In this document: positions 26,105 to 35,756 of the stretch, one piece after another
Numbering within the stretch: position 1 is the first letter of the stretch
Layout of the letters: each line of letters opens with the position of its first letter
NCBI GenBank assembly: GCA_002490425.1
Contig: DKTZ01000043.1
Span: 1-64,000, forward strand
Origin: Ruminococcaceae bacterium UBA7217
GTDB lineage: Bacteria; Bacillota; Clostridia; Oscillospirales; Acutalibacteraceae
Length of the DNA stretch: 64,000 bases
Direction of reading: 5' to 3'
Translations under genes and position numbers: made by a program
The notes under the pieces: generated by a model
What the model was told of the DNA's origin: nothing
Databases searched by the model: none
Seen by the model: the letters and a program-made list of their open reading frames with translations, nothing else

Positions 26105-26935
26105 ATGGATAATTTTGATTATTTACCCAAGCTTCACAGTTGTGAAACACTTATTGTAAAAGAGGTAAAGAGAATTTGCGAAGAAAACGGAATTAAATAT
26201 TTTATGATTGCAGGCACTCTTTTAGGAGCTGTTCGACACAAGGGTTTTATTCCGTGGGACGACGATATGGACATCGGTATGCTTCGTGAAGATTATGAAA
26301 AATTCATAGAGCTTGCAAAGAGAGATATGAGAGAAGAGTTCTTTCTTCAAACTACTGAAACAGACAGTGCATACGGATTAAATTTTGCGAAAATTCTTCT
26401 TAATGGCACATTCATTGATGAGTCATCAGCATCCAATAAAGCGCAAAAGGGTATTTCGATTGATGTTTTTCCTTTTGATGCTGTTCCCGATAATGCAGAG
26501 GACGTTGCAAAGCATAAAAAACGGACATATTTTTTAAGACGGCTTTTACTTGCAAAGCAAAATTACAATGTGTGCGGTAAAAAGGAATACGTTAAGCGAA
26601 TAGTTTACGGAGTTCTTAATTTTATTGCGTTGTTTTATTCACGTGAAAAAATATGCGAAAAGCTTGACAGCGAGTGCAAACGGTATAACAGGCAGAATGA
26701 AAAGCCGACAAAAATTGTTAACATAGGCGGCGCTTACGGATATGACAAAGAGACGATTCTCCGTGAATGGGTTGACAGTACCGAAGAACTCCCGTTTGAG
26801 GATTTTACGCTTTGCGCTCCGGCAGGCTACAAGGAATATCTTGAATATTTTTACGGCGATTATATGACTCCTCCGCCCGAGGATAAAAGATATAACCGTC
26901 ACGGATTAAATAAGGTGGATTTCGGCTCATATTAA
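26105..26935 (+). CDS. LicD family phosphotransferase
   Basis: The 276-residue protein has the LicD nucleotidyltransferase-like core: AGTLLGAVRHKGFIPWDDDMDIGM (listed by its ends: AGTLLGAVRHKG and PWDDDMDIGM, the Asp residues binding metal), SIDVFPFDAVPD and a C-terminal DYMTPPPEDKR. LicD proteins move phosphocholine from CDP-choline to glycans; the related fukutin and FKRP move ribitol phosphate from CDP-ribitol. The next gene makes a CDP-polyol (TagD type), so a glycerol-phosphate transferase is the favoured reading here (inference). Confidence 0.88.
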   Translation: MDNFDYLPKLHSCETLIVKEVKRICEENGIKYFMIAGTLLGAVRHKGFIPWDDDMDIGMLREDYEKFIELAKRDMREEFFLQTTETDSAYGLNFAKILLNGTFIDESSASNKAQKGISIDVFPFDAVPDNAEDVAKHKKRTYFLRRLLLAKQNYNVCGKKEYVKRIVYGVLNFIALFYSREKICEKLDSECKRYNRQNEKPTKIVNIGGAYGYDKETILREWVDSTEELPFEDFTLCAPAGYKEYLEYFYGDYMTPPPEDKRYNRHGLNKVDFGSY

Positions 26936-26967
26936 AGCGAATAAAGCTTAAATACAAGGAGATTATT

Positions 26968-27357
26968 ATGAAAAAGGTTATAACTTACGGCACATTTGAT
27001 TTGCTTCATTACGGGCATATCAATCTTTTAAGACGTGCAAAGGAGCTTGGCGATTATTTAATAGTTGCGCTCTCGACTGATGAATTTAACTGGAATGAAA
27101 AGCAGAAAAAGTGCTATTTCTCTTATGAACAAAGGAAAAAACTTCTTGAAGCTATAAGATATGTGGATTTGGTTATTCCCGAGGACAATTGGGAGCAAAA
27201 GATAAGCGACGTTCAGGAATTTAAGGTTGACACCTTTGTTATGGGCGATGACTGGAAGGGTAAGTTTGACTTTTTGAAGGATTACTGCGAGGTAGTTTAC
27301 CTTGAAAGAACACCTGAAATTTCAACAACTCAGATAAAAAAAGATTTAGGGAAATAA
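26968..27357 (+). CDS. tagD: Glycerol-3-phosphate cytidylyltransferase (TagD/TarD type)
   Basis: The 129-residue length is that of TagD. Motifs are TYGTFDLLHYGHINLLRRAK (HxGH CTP-binding loop), STDEFNWNEKQKKCYFSYEQR, DTFVMGDDWKGKFD and ERTPEISTTQIK (RTxGxST-like substrate loop, here RTPEIST). It would form CDP-glycerol from CTP and glycerol 3-phosphate. No teichoic acid polymerase (TagF/TagB) is nearby; the only obvious CDP-polyol user in the cluster is the LicD protein just upstream. Confidence 0.9.
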   Translation: MKKVITYGTFDLLHYGHINLLRRAKELGDYLIVALSTDEFNWNEKQKKCYFSYEQRKKLLEAIRYVDLVIPEDNWEQKISDVQEFKVDTFVMGDDWKGKFDFLKDYCEVVYLERTPEISTTQIKKDLGK

Positions 27358-27382
27358 GCCGGAAAACGCTTAGGATTTTGAA

Positions 27383-28492
27383 ATGAAAAAAATACTGATT
27401 TTTGCACCTACGGCGCCGTCAAGCGGCATAACGCAGTACATAATTAACATTTTGAGTAAGATTCAGCAAAATGAACTGCACGTTGACATTCTTTCTTTCC
27501 GTAACGACCGCTTGAAAAAATGGACCGAGACGCACGGAACTGAATATTTTGAGCTGGATATTTCAATGTATAAACATCCCGTTCTTTACAGACGCTTTTT
27601 GAAAAAAGTATTTTCAAAGGGTTACGATGTTGTCCATTTTAACATTTCTACAATTTCAACGCTGACAATTTTTAAATATGCAAAAAGATGCGGCGTAAAA
27701 AAGATTATAGTACACTCTCACAGCAGCTTTACAGATTTGGCTTCAAAGCTAAAAAGAGTCGTGTTCAGCAATTTACACAAGTTTTTAAGAGTATTTGCGA
27801 ATAGGTATTATGACGTAAAATGCGCCTGCTCGGTTCCTGCCGCCGAATGGATGTACGGTAAGAAAAATGCACAGGACGCATTAATACTCAACAATGCGGT
27901 TGATACTGATAAATTTGCTTACAGTGCAAAAAATGCAGATGAAATACGCACGAAATACGGTGTAAAAACAAAATATCTGATAGGTCATATCGGGCGTTTT
28001 ACGGTTCAGAAGAATCATTCTTTTCTTATTGACACTTTTTCTCATCTTGTTAAAATCCGCAAGGACTGTACGCTGATGCTTGTGGGAAACGGAGAGTTTC
28101 TTCAAAGCATAAAAAATAAGGTTAGTGATTTAAACCTTAATGGCAGTGTGATTTTTGTCGATTTTCAGGAAGATATATATAAATATTATTCCGCAATGGA
28201 TTTGCTTTTGCTGCCGTCGCTTTTTGAGGGGCTTCCGATAACCCTAATTGAAGCACAGGCGAACGGACTTTCTTCTCTTGTCAGTGACGCAGTCACAAAG
28301 GAATGCGATTTAACGGGGCTTGTTGAGTTTTATCCGTTGTCCGAAGGCGCCAAAGCGTGGGCGCAAAAGATAATCGAAATTTTGGAAAGCGGCACAGAGC
28401 ATAAAACAGACGTTTCAAAACTGCTCCGGCAAAGCGGCTTTTCGCTTGACGGTCAGGCAAAGGCTGTATTAAAGCTGTATTTTGAACAATAA
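27383..28492 (+). CDS. GT4 family glycosyltransferase (EpsF-like)
   Basis: The 369-residue protein starts KKILIFAPTAPSSGITQYI and includes VHFNISTISTL, IVHSHSSFTDL and NNAVDTDKF, then the C-terminal GHIGRFTVQKNHSFLID and LLLPSLFEGLPITLIEAQ motifs of the GT4 donor site. It resembles EpsF/EpsD-type transferases of exopolysaccharide clusters. It follows tagD by 25 bp and precedes the polymerase by 12 bp. Confidence 0.88.
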   Translation: MKKILIFAPTAPSSGITQYIINILSKIQQNELHVDILSFRNDRLKKWTETHGTEYFELDISMYKHPVLYRRFLKKVFSKGYDVVHFNISTISTLTIFKYAKRCGVKKIIVHSHSSFTDLASKLKRVVFSNLHKFLRVFANRYYDVKCACSVPAAEWMYGKKNAQDALILNNAVDTDKFAYSAKNADEIRTKYGVKTKYLIGHIGRFTVQKNHSFLIDTFSHLVKIRKDCTLMLVGNGEFLQSIKNKVSDLNLNGSVIFVDFQEDIYKYYSAMDLLLLPSLFEGLPITLIEAQANGLSSLVSDAVTKECDLTGLVEFYPLSEGAKAWAQKIIEILESGTEHKTDVSKLLRQSGFSLDGQAKAVLKLYFEQ

Positions 28493-28504
28493 CGGGGGAG
28501 AACA

Positions 28505-30007
28505 ATGCAAATTTCAGAGAAGGTTAAAAATTCAATAGTATTTTATTATAAGATAGTACTTTTTATTTTTCTTATTCCTACGCTGCTTGTTCCGTGCGTG
28601 TCTTTTTGCTATAAGCTTATGTTTGTTATGCTGGGAGCCGGAGCAATATTATTGGTTTATGACTTATTTACAAAAAGAAAGTTTCTGAAAGCACGGGGAA
28701 TGTTTTGGCTTATTTGCTTTATGATAGTTTTTGCCGTTTCCGTGGTTCTGAACTATAAAACGGGGCTTAATCTCAATGCGGCAAGCTGGGGGTACACGGC
28801 AATAGCGCTTCTTTTGCTCTATCCGGATTCTCTTGATAAAACAAAGGAGCGTTCGCTTTTTGAGCTTTCGGTATTAAATAACATTTTTATTGCAATGACG
28901 ACCGTGCTCTCAACAATTTCAATGGGAATGTTCATTTGCCTTTATAATAAGGAAGTATTTTTCGGCGACCAAAAGTATGCGGTGGGGTGGTCGCAGAACA
29001 GACTTTTCGGTCTTTACAGCAACACGGGATATATGATAACGGCTTTAGCTATTGCAATTGCGGTTCTTCAGGTTGCAATAACCAAAGCCAGAGGGAAAAA
29101 GATTACCTTCCTGTACGGATTTTTTATTATTTACACATCGGTCTTTAACTTTATGTCTATGTGTATGGAAAATGCAAAGGGAGCGTTTATTTCGCTCTTT
29201 GCATTTGTATTTTTCTTTGTGCTGTTTTCTGTTGCAAAGAAAATTTATGAAAAGAAAAAACTGTCAACAGTCAAAGCGTCATTTGTCGGAGCATTTTCAG
29301 CGGTGCTTGCTGTCGCACTCCTTTTCGGGGCAATAACGGTTTCACGGAAAGGACTTTCGTATTTGCCCAGCATTTACCATTCACTTGGCGGAGAGTATTA
29401 TGTTGACGGAAATGATGTAACTCCGGACCATGTTCCTGAAGAAAATGAGGACAACAAAATAACCGGTGTTGAAATTGACCGTAACATCAGCGAAAGCTAC
29501 GGATTTTTTACGGGAAGAACAGTTATTTGGAAATTTGGTTTAGAGCAGTTCAAGGAAAAACCGATTTTCGGATACGGCCCTCAGTCACACAGAGACCATT
29601 ATATTGTGGATAATTACCTTCGCCATTTCCATAACCTTATAATACAGATAATAGTCAGCGTCGGTGCTGTCGGCTCTGTGTTCATATTTGCATTTTTTGC
29701 GATTATGGTCATTTATCTGCTGAAAAATATATTTATACATATAGGAAAAAAAGACAAATATTATTATGTATTTGCGTCGTTATTGGCTCTTCTTGCAATG
29801 TTTGCGGTTAACAGTATGGCTGAGGTTACAATACTGTTTATTACAAGGTTCTCAATGTTCATCTTCTGGATGTATTTAGGATACATTCAGGTCTTTGCAG
29901 ATGACGACAAAAAGCTTAAAACAGATTCAGTTACCGAAAAAATTGATTTGCTCATAGCAAACATTTTAAATAAAATTACAGGAAAATCTAAAAAAGATGA
30001 GAAGTAA
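28505..30007 (+). CDS. Wzy/O-antigen-ligase-like polysaccharide polymerase
   Basis: The 500-residue integral membrane protein has about ten hydrophobic segments and one large external loop (about residues 290-380). The loop contains FGYGPQSHRDHYIVDN and RHFHNLIIQIIVSVG, the Wzy_C pattern in which an H/N-rich motif ends the periplasmic-type loop. Such proteins polymerise lipid-linked repeat units outside the membrane. SD GGGGGAG is good. The 3' end overlaps the flippase gene by 11 bases. Confidence 0.85.
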   Translation: MQISEKVKNSIVFYYKIVLFIFLIPTLLVPCVSFCYKLMFVMLGAGAILLVYDLFTKRKFLKARGMFWLICFMIVFAVSVVLNYKTGLNLNAASWGYTAIALLLLYPDSLDKTKERSLFELSVLNNIFIAMTTVLSTISMGMFICLYNKEVFFGDQKYAVGWSQNRLFGLYSNTGYMITALAIAIAVLQVAITKARGKKITFLYGFFIIYTSVFNFMSMCMENAKGAFISLFAFVFFFVLFSVAKKIYEKKKLSTVKASFVGAFSAVLAVALLFGAITVSRKGLSYLPSIYHSLGGEYYVDGNDVTPDHVPEENEDNKITGVEIDRNISESYGFFTGRTVIWKFGLEQFKEKPIFGYGPQSHRDHYIVDNYLRHFHNLIIQIIVSVGAVGSVFIFAFFAIMVIYLLKNIFIHIGKKDKYYYVFASLLALLAMFAVNSMAEVTILFITRFSMFIFWMYLGYIQVFADDDKKLKTDSVTEKIDLLIANILNKITGKSKKDEK

Positions 30008-31568
30008 AAAAGTTTTAATCAATTCAATATTCGGTGTCGGCGGTTATGCGATTTTAATGCTCAGCAACTTTATTACAAGGGCTGTGTTCGTTGCCGAACT
30101 GGGCCTTTCAATGGGCGGCGTTGACACCACCTTTAAAAACTTTCTTCAGGTTTTGTCTTTAGCCGAATTGGGCCTTAGCACGGGGCTTCTTTACAAGCTT
30201 TACAAGCCGATTGAGGAAAAAGACAATGCCGCAATTAAGCGAGTTCTTAATTTCTACAAGCAGGCTTATAAGGTAATTGCCTCCGTCTTTATGGGCGGTG
30301 CACTTATATTGTCTTTTGCCGTTAATTTCGTAATTAAAGATACAGACAAGCCGAAATGGTATATCTCGCTTCTGTTTATTCTTTATGCGGCGGATACGGT
30401 TGCATCTTATCTTTATGCTAACCGAAAGGCGTTAATTGTTGCCGACCAGAATAACTATGTTGTTAACAGAAATGACGCTTTTGTTTCGCTTATTACGCTT
30501 GTAAGCCAAGTGACTCTCTTGAAACTCACTCACAGCTTTATTGTTTATGCGGTTGTTAAGATTGTTTGCAGGCTTATAGGCGCTGTTTCCATAGGTCATC
30601 AGTTTAAAAAACGCTATCCTGAGATTGCCGCAGATAAATCCAAGGACACAATTACCGGCGAAGAGAGAAAATCGCTGACTCAGAATATGGGCGCAATGCT
30701 TTGCCACAGGGTTGGCGGCGTCAGCGTTACGGCGACAGGCTCGGCGATTATAACTTATTTTATCGGCACGGCAACTGCCGGTGTTTACGGTAACTACACT
30801 CTTATTACCAATGCATTAAATCAACTTGTTACGCAGGTTTTCAACGGAATTACCGCAAGCTTCGGCAACATTATTACGGTTGAAACAAAAGAAACTATTT
30901 ACAATCGCTTTAAGCTTTTATACTTCTTTAACTATCTCATATTTTCATTCTTTACCGTGTCCTTCGGCGTTTTGGCTCAGCCGTTTATGCGTCTTTGGAT
31001 GCACGATGAAGAGGGGAGCTTGTTCCCGACAGTTACACTTATACTGTTGGTAGTTTACTTTTATGTTTACGGTATGCGCCGTGTTGTTCTTATGGCAAAG
31101 GACAGCGCAGGGCTTTATAGGCAGGACTGCGGCTTTGCAATTTTAGAGGCGGTAATTAACATTACTCTCTCGATTTTCTTAGCTTGGAAATTCAAGTCAA
31201 TCAACGGCGTTATTGCAGCAAATGTTTTAAGTATGCTGATAATTCCTATGTGGACTCAGCCGTATCTTGTTTATAAGCACGTTTTGAAGCATAAACTGTC
31301 ATCTTATTACTTAACCTATGCTCTGTATGCCGTGCTCACAGCAGTCGAATTTGCGGCAACATGGTTTTTGGCTGAAAAAGCAACCGCATTTACGGACAAT
31401 TTGTTCGCAGAGCTTATTATAAGGGTAGTTCTTTGCGTTGCAATTCCAAATCTTCTGAATCTTGTTGTATTCATAAGAACACAGGAAATGAAGGATTTAA
31501 TTACTCTTCTTTTGGGCGTATTAAAGCGTAAAGCGCCAAAAAACAAAGGCGGTAAAGAGAATGCCTGA
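29997..31568 (+). CDS. Wzx-like polysaccharide flippase (MOP superfamily)
   Basis: The 523-residue protein has 12 or more hydrophobic helices and starts KKVLINSIFGVGGYAILML with the FITRAVFVAELG first-helix pattern of oligosaccharide flippases. It would turn the lipid-linked repeat unit across the membrane before polymerisation. The SD is weak and translation probably depends on coupling to the upstream polymerase (11-base overlap). The 3' end overlaps the HAD gene by 8 bases. Confidence 0.87.
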   Translation: MRSKKVLINSIFGVGGYAILMLSNFITRAVFVAELGLSMGGVDTTFKNFLQVLSLAELGLSTGLLYKLYKPIEEKDNAAIKRVLNFYKQAYKVIASVFMGGALILSFAVNFVIKDTDKPKWYISLLFILYAADTVASYLYANRKALIVADQNNYVVNRNDAFVSLITLVSQVTLLKLTHSFIVYAVVKIVCRLIGAVSIGHQFKKRYPEIAADKSKDTITGEERKSLTQNMGAMLCHRVGGVSVTATGSAIITYFIGTATAGVYGNYTLITNALNQLVTQVFNGITASFGNIITVETKETIYNRFKLLYFFNYLIFSFFTVSFGVLAQPFMRLWMHDEEGSLFPTVTLILLVVYFYVYGMRRVVLMAKDSAGLYRQDCGFAILEAVINITLSIFLAWKFKSINGVIAANVLSMLIIPMWTQPYLVYKHVLKHKLSSYYLTYALYAVLTAVEFAATWFLAEKATAFTDNLFAELIIRVVLCVAIPNLLNLVVFIRTQEMKDLITLLLGVLKRKAPKNKGGKENA

Positions 31569-32382
31569 TAAAGAATCAATTAGAAACAAACGTCTTTTTT
31601 TGCTTGATATGGACGGAACAATTTACGAGGGGGCAAGATTGTTCCCTTATGTCAACGAATTCCTTGAATATGTCGAAAATAGGGGCGGACGGTACATTTT
31701 CATAACGAATAATTCGTCACGCTCGGTAAAGGATTACGTTATAAAGCTCTCTAAAATGGGCGTTAAGGTGACGGAGGATAATTTCTTTACCTCGGCACAG
31801 GCAACCGCACTATATCTTAACGAGCATCATAAAAATAAAAAAATCTATTGTATGGGTACACGCTCAATGATTACCGAAATGGAAAAAATGGGCGTTTCGG
31901 TAACGGATAAAACGGATGACGCCGAGTGTATCGTAGTTGGATATGACACTGAGCTTACTTACCAAAAGCTTATTGATGTTTCGTTCCTTTTACAGACAAA
32001 AAAGGACATTCCGTACATCGCAACTAATCCCGACAGAGGTTGCCCAACAGAATTCGGATTAGTTCCCGATTGCTTTGCAATTTGCGAGGCGATAAACTAT
32101 GCGGCGAAAAGAAGACCTGTTTACATAGGCAAGCCTGACAGGTTTATGATTGAATATGCTGTTCAAATGAGTGGGTTTAAAAGGGAAGAAGCTGTCGTAA
32201 TCGGCGACAGGTTATATACAGACATAGCGTCGGGCGTTAATGCAGGTGTTGACACTGTCTGTGTTTTAAGCGGCGAGAGCACGTTAGAAGACATAGAAGA
32301 AAGCGACATAAAGCCGACTTACATTTTTAACGATATTAAAGAAATATACGGTATATTACAGGAGAAAAATTATGGAGTATGA
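31561..32382 (+). CDS. HAD-IIA (NagD-like) phosphatase
   Basis: The 273-residue protein shows LLDMDGTIYEGARLFP (nucleophile Asp), FITNNSSRSVKDYV and IGDRLYTDIASGVNAG, with a C2A cap: the NagD/phosphoglycolate/glycerol-phosphate phosphatase class. Members dephosphorylate small polyol or sugar phosphates. Its overlap with the flippase gene places it in the polymer operon, so it may trim or supply a glycerol-phosphate-type precursor (inference); a house-cleaning role is equally possible. Confidence 0.87.
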   Translation: MPDKESIRNKRLFLLDMDGTIYEGARLFPYVNEFLEYVENRGGRYIFITNNSSRSVKDYVIKLSKMGVKVTEDNFFTSAQATALYLNEHHKNKKIYCMGTRSMITEMEKMGVSVTDKTDDAECIVVGYDTELTYQKLIDVSFLLQTKKDIPYIATNPDRGCPTEFGLVPDCFAICEAINYAAKRRPVYIGKPDRFMIEYAVQMSGFKREEAVVIGDRLYTDIASGVNAGVDTVCVLSGESTLEDIEESDIKPTYIFNDIKEIYGILQEKNYGV

Positions 32383-32926
32383 TGCGTTTGATGCGGGAAT
32401 AGAGCTTGGCGGACTTCGCAACAGAGATGACATCCGCTTGCTTGTGTGCTATTTGCTGAAATCAGTGGATTCTCCAATGACGCGCCAAATGCTTAATGAA
32501 GCAATGCAGGAGGACGGGCTTGCAAATTATTTTGAGGTCGGTCAGGCGATTGAGGAGCTTTTGAAAACTGCCAATATTACGGCGGATATTGTAGGCGATG
32601 ACGAGGTTCTCACTGTAACACAAAAGGGCAGAGAGGCGGCTGAAATGCTGCAGACAAGTTTGCCGAGAACGGTTCGCGAAAGAGCTGTTAATGCGGCAAT
32701 CCGTCTTATTACAAAAGCACGAGTCGAAAGAGAAAATAAAATTGAGGTCGTCAAAGAGGAAAACGGCGGATATACTATTACATTTACGCTGTTTGATAAA
32801 AACACACAGTTTATGAAGCTTTCCGTCTATGTTGTTGACAGCTTACAGCTTGAACAGGTAAAGCAGAATTTTATAAATGACCCCGTAAAGGTTTATTCCA
32901 CGATAATAACATCGCTTACAGTATAA
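32372..32926 (+). CDS. DUF4364 family winged-helix protein
   Basis: The 184-residue protein resembles the DUF4364 family: an N-terminal winged-helix-like part (NRDDIRLLVCYLLKSVDSPMT) followed by an alpha/beta C-terminal domain. The function is unknown; a regulatory role is suggested by the fold only. The start overlaps the HAD gene by 11 bases and the gene ends 15 bp before valS, so it bridges the polymer cluster and valS. Confidence 0.8.
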   Translation: MEYDAFDAGIELGGLRNRDDIRLLVCYLLKSVDSPMTRQMLNEAMQEDGLANYFEVGQAIEELLKTANITADIVGDDEVLTVTQKGREAAEMLQTSLPRTVRERAVNAAIRLITKARVERENKIEVVKEENGGYTITFTLFDKNTQFMKLSVYVVDSLQLEQVKQNFINDPVKVYSTIITSLTV

Positions 32927-32941
32927 GGAGAGAAAAATTAA

Positions 32942-35644
32942 ATGGCAAAGGAACTTGAAAAACAGTATAACCCGAAATCCACCGAAGAGCGGATTTATAA
33001 AACATGGGTTCAAAACAAATATTTCCATGCAAAGCGTGAAGAGGGGAAAAAGACTTATACAATAGTTATTCCGCCTCCAAATATTACAGGTCAGCTTCAT
33101 ATGGGCCACGCCCTTGACAATACGCTTCAGGATATTCTCATTCGTTATCACAGAATGGCTGGGTATGACACTCTTTGGCTCCCCGGCACTGACCACGCTT
33201 CAATTGCGACTGAGGCAAAAATTGTTGAGGCTATGCGCAAAGAGGGCATAAGCAAAGAAGATTTAGGCAGAGAAAAATTCCTTGAGCGTGCTTGGGACTG
33301 GAAAGCACAGTACGGCGGAAGAATCATTGAACAGCTTAAGAAAATGGGCTCTTCCTGCGACTGGGACAGAGAGCGCTTTACTCTTGACGAGGGTTGCTCA
33401 AATGCGGTTAAAGACGTTTTTGTACGTCTTTATGAGAAAGATTTGATTTATCGAGGCAACAGAATGGTTAACTGGTGTCCCCACTGCAACACCTCAATTT
33501 CAGACGCTGAGGTTGAGTATGAAGAAAAGGACTCAAACTTCTGGCATCTTCTTTATACAGTTAAGGAAACGGGCGAAAAGTTAGAGCTTGCAACAACCCG
33601 TCCCGAAACAATGCTCGGCGACACAGCGGTTGCTATCAATGCGGATGACCCGCGCTATGCTCATCTTCACGGCTGTCACGTAATTTTACCGCTTCTTAAC
33701 AAAGAAATTCCGATTGTATGCGACGAACACGCCGATATGACAAAGGGTACAGGTGTTGTTAAGATTACACCTGCTCATGACCCCAACGACTTTGAGGTTG
33801 GTCTTCGCCATAATCTTCCCATTGTCCGCACATTTACCTATGACGGTTACCTTACGGGCGCAAAGGAAAAGGCTGAGGCGGACGAGCTTCGTGCGTCAGG
33901 CAAGGCTACACAGAATGAACCTGAGGTTCTTGACTGCGGTAAATACGCAGGAATGAGCACAATGGAAGCAAGAAAAGCTATACTTCACGACCTCGAAGAG
34001 GGCGGATACATTAAAGAAATCGAACCCTTAAAGCATGAGGTAGGCACTTGCTACCGCTGTCACACAAGCATTGAACCGATGGTTTCAAAGCAGTGGTTTG
34101 TACGTATGGAGCCTCTCGCAGGACCTGCAATTGAGGCTGTTGAAAAGGGCGATATTAAATTTATTCCCGAACGCTTTACAAAGAATTATATGAGCTGGAT
34201 GCGCGGCACAAGGGATTGGTGCATTTCACGTCAGCTTTGGTGGGGTCACAGAATCCCTGCATGGTACTGCGATGACTGCGGCGAAACGGTAGTTTCCAAA
34301 ACAGACGTTACAGTTTGCCCGAAATGCGGTTCAGCTCACTTAAATCAGGATCCCGACACGCTTGACACTTGGTTCTCCTCGGCGCTTTGGCCGTTCTCAA
34401 CACTCGGCTGGCCCGAAGAAACAGAGGATTTAAAGCATTATTATCCGACAAATACGCTCGTTACCGGTTATGATATCATCGGTTTTTGGGTTTCAAGAAT
34501 GATTTTCTCAGCTCTTGAATACACAGGCAAAGCTCCGTTTGACACAGTTCTTATTCACGGTCTTGTTCGTGACGCTTTGGGCAGAAAGATGTCAAAATCT
34601 CTCGGCAACGGTATTGACCCGCTTGAGATAATCGACAAATACGGTGCAGATGCGCTCAGATTTACTCTTGCAACGGGCAACAGCCCCGGAAACGATATGA
34701 GATTTTCCGACGAGAAGGTTGAGGCAAGCCGTAACTTTGCAAATAAGATTTGGAATGCGGCACGCTTTATCATAATGAACCTCGGTGAAAACGAGCCTGC
34801 GCCCTATATTCCTGAAAATCTTGCGATTGAAGATAAGTGGATTCTTTCACAGTACAACGACCTTATAAAAGCTGTTACGGATTCTCTTGAAAAGTATGAA
34901 TTAGGGCTTGCGGTTCAGAAGCTTTATGACTTTATTTGGGATGTATTCTGCGACTGGTACATTGAGCTTGCAAAAATCCGCCTTAACGGTGAAGATGAGG
35001 CGGCAAAGGCAACGGCAAAGGCAGTGCTTGTTTATGTTATGTCAAACACACTGAAACTCCTTCACCCGTTTATGCCCTTTATTACAGAGGAGATTTGGCA
35101 GACGCTTCCACACAGCGGCGAGTCAATTATGATTGCCGACTGGCCTGTATATTCAGATGCGCTGAACTTTGAGTCAGAGGAAACCGAGATGGAAAGAGTT
35201 ATGACGGCAATTAAGGCTGTCCGCAACAGAAGAAGCGAAATGAACGTTGCGCCCTCAAAGAAAGCAAAGGTTATTATTGACACAGCTTTTGAGGATACCT
35301 TCAGGAACGGAGCGGATTTCTTCACGCGTCTTGCTTCCGCCAGCGAGGTTGACATAATTTCAGGCTTCGAGGACGACGGCGCAGTAACAATAATCACTGC
35401 CGATGCAAAGATTTATATTCCGATGGACGAGCTTGTCGATTTTAAGGCAGAGCTTGAGCGTCTTAACAAAGAAAAAGCGGCTGTTCAAAAGGATATTGAC
35501 TTTGTTTCCAATAAACTCAATAATCAGAATTTCGTTGCAAAGGCTCCTGCAAAATTAGTTGAAGAGCAGAAGGAAAAGCTTGCGAAATACACTGAGAAAA
35601 TGAATATGATTGACGAAGCAATTAAGAAAATCGCAAGCAAATAA
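32942..35644 (+). CDS. valS: Valine--tRNA ligase
   Basis: ValS charges tRNA-Val and edits misactivated threonine. The 900-residue protein has the HIGH-type motif PPPNITGQLHMGHALD, the editing-domain piece ATTRPETMLGDTAVA, WCISRQLWWGHRIPAWYC with a zinc-like CxxC pair, GRKMSKSLGNGIDP (KMSKS) and a C-terminal coiled coil (about 830-895). AAGGAG precedes the ATG. Unlike many clostridial valS genes it has no room for a T-box leader, because DUF4364 ends 15 bp upstream. Confidence 0.98.
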   Translation: MAKELEKQYNPKSTEERIYKTWVQNKYFHAKREEGKKTYTIVIPPPNITGQLHMGHALDNTLQDILIRYHRMAGYDTLWLPGTDHASIATEAKIVEAMRKEGISKEDLGREKFLERAWDWKAQYGGRIIEQLKKMGSSCDWDRERFTLDEGCSNAVKDVFVRLYEKDLIYRGNRMVNWCPHCNTSISDAEVEYEEKDSNFWHLLYTVKETGEKLELATTRPETMLGDTAVAINADDPRYAHLHGCHVILPLLNKEIPIVCDEHADMTKGTGVVKITPAHDPNDFEVGLRHNLPIVRTFTYDGYLTGAKEKAEADELRASGKATQNEPEVLDCGKYAGMSTMEARKAILHDLEEGGYIKEIEPLKHEVGTCYRCHTSIEPMVSKQWFVRMEPLAGPAIEAVEKGDIKFIPERFTKNYMSWMRGTRDWCISRQLWWGHRIPAWYCDDCGETVVSKTDVTVCPKCGSAHLNQDPDTLDTWFSSALWPFSTLGWPEETEDLKHYYPTNTLVTGYDIIGFWVSRMIFSALEYTGKAPFDTVLIHGLVRDALGRKMSKSLGNGIDPLEIIDKYGADALRFTLATGNSPGNDMRFSDEKVEASRNFANKIWNAARFIIMNLGENEPAPYIPENLAIEDKWILSQYNDLIKAVTDSLEKYELGLAVQKLYDFIWDVFCDWYIELAKIRLNGEDEAAKATAKAVLVYVMSNTLKLLHPFMPFITEEIWQTLPHSGESIMIADWPVYSDALNFESEETEMERVMTAIKAVRNRRSEMNVAPSKKAKVIIDTAFEDTFRNGADFFTRLASASEVDIISGFEDDGAVTIITADAKIYIPMDELVDFKAELERLNKEKAAVQKDIDFVSNKLNNQNFVAKAPAKLVEEQKEKLAKYTEKMNMIDEAIKKIASK

Positions 35645-35661
35645 TAACTAAATAGGCTGCA

Positions 35662-35698
35662 AAAAAACTCCGAGCGATTGTGAAGCTCGGAGTTTTTT
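35662..35698. terminator. Bidirectional terminator between valS and argS
   Basis: A perfect 14-bp stem (35662-35675/35685-35698) starts with six A and ends with six T, giving a T-run on both strands. It ends the long plus-strand run from yebC to valS and also the argS transcript. Confidence 0.9.
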
Positions 35699-35756
35699 GC
35701 TTTTGCTTTAGTAACAGTCATTGCTTTGACCTACTAAACTGTAATTTTTCTGTATT

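Noticed and set aside
32927..32941. T-box leader for valS (also considered for asnA, argS and proS)
   Set aside because: The spaces upstream are too short and no T-box sequence or specifier stem is visible.
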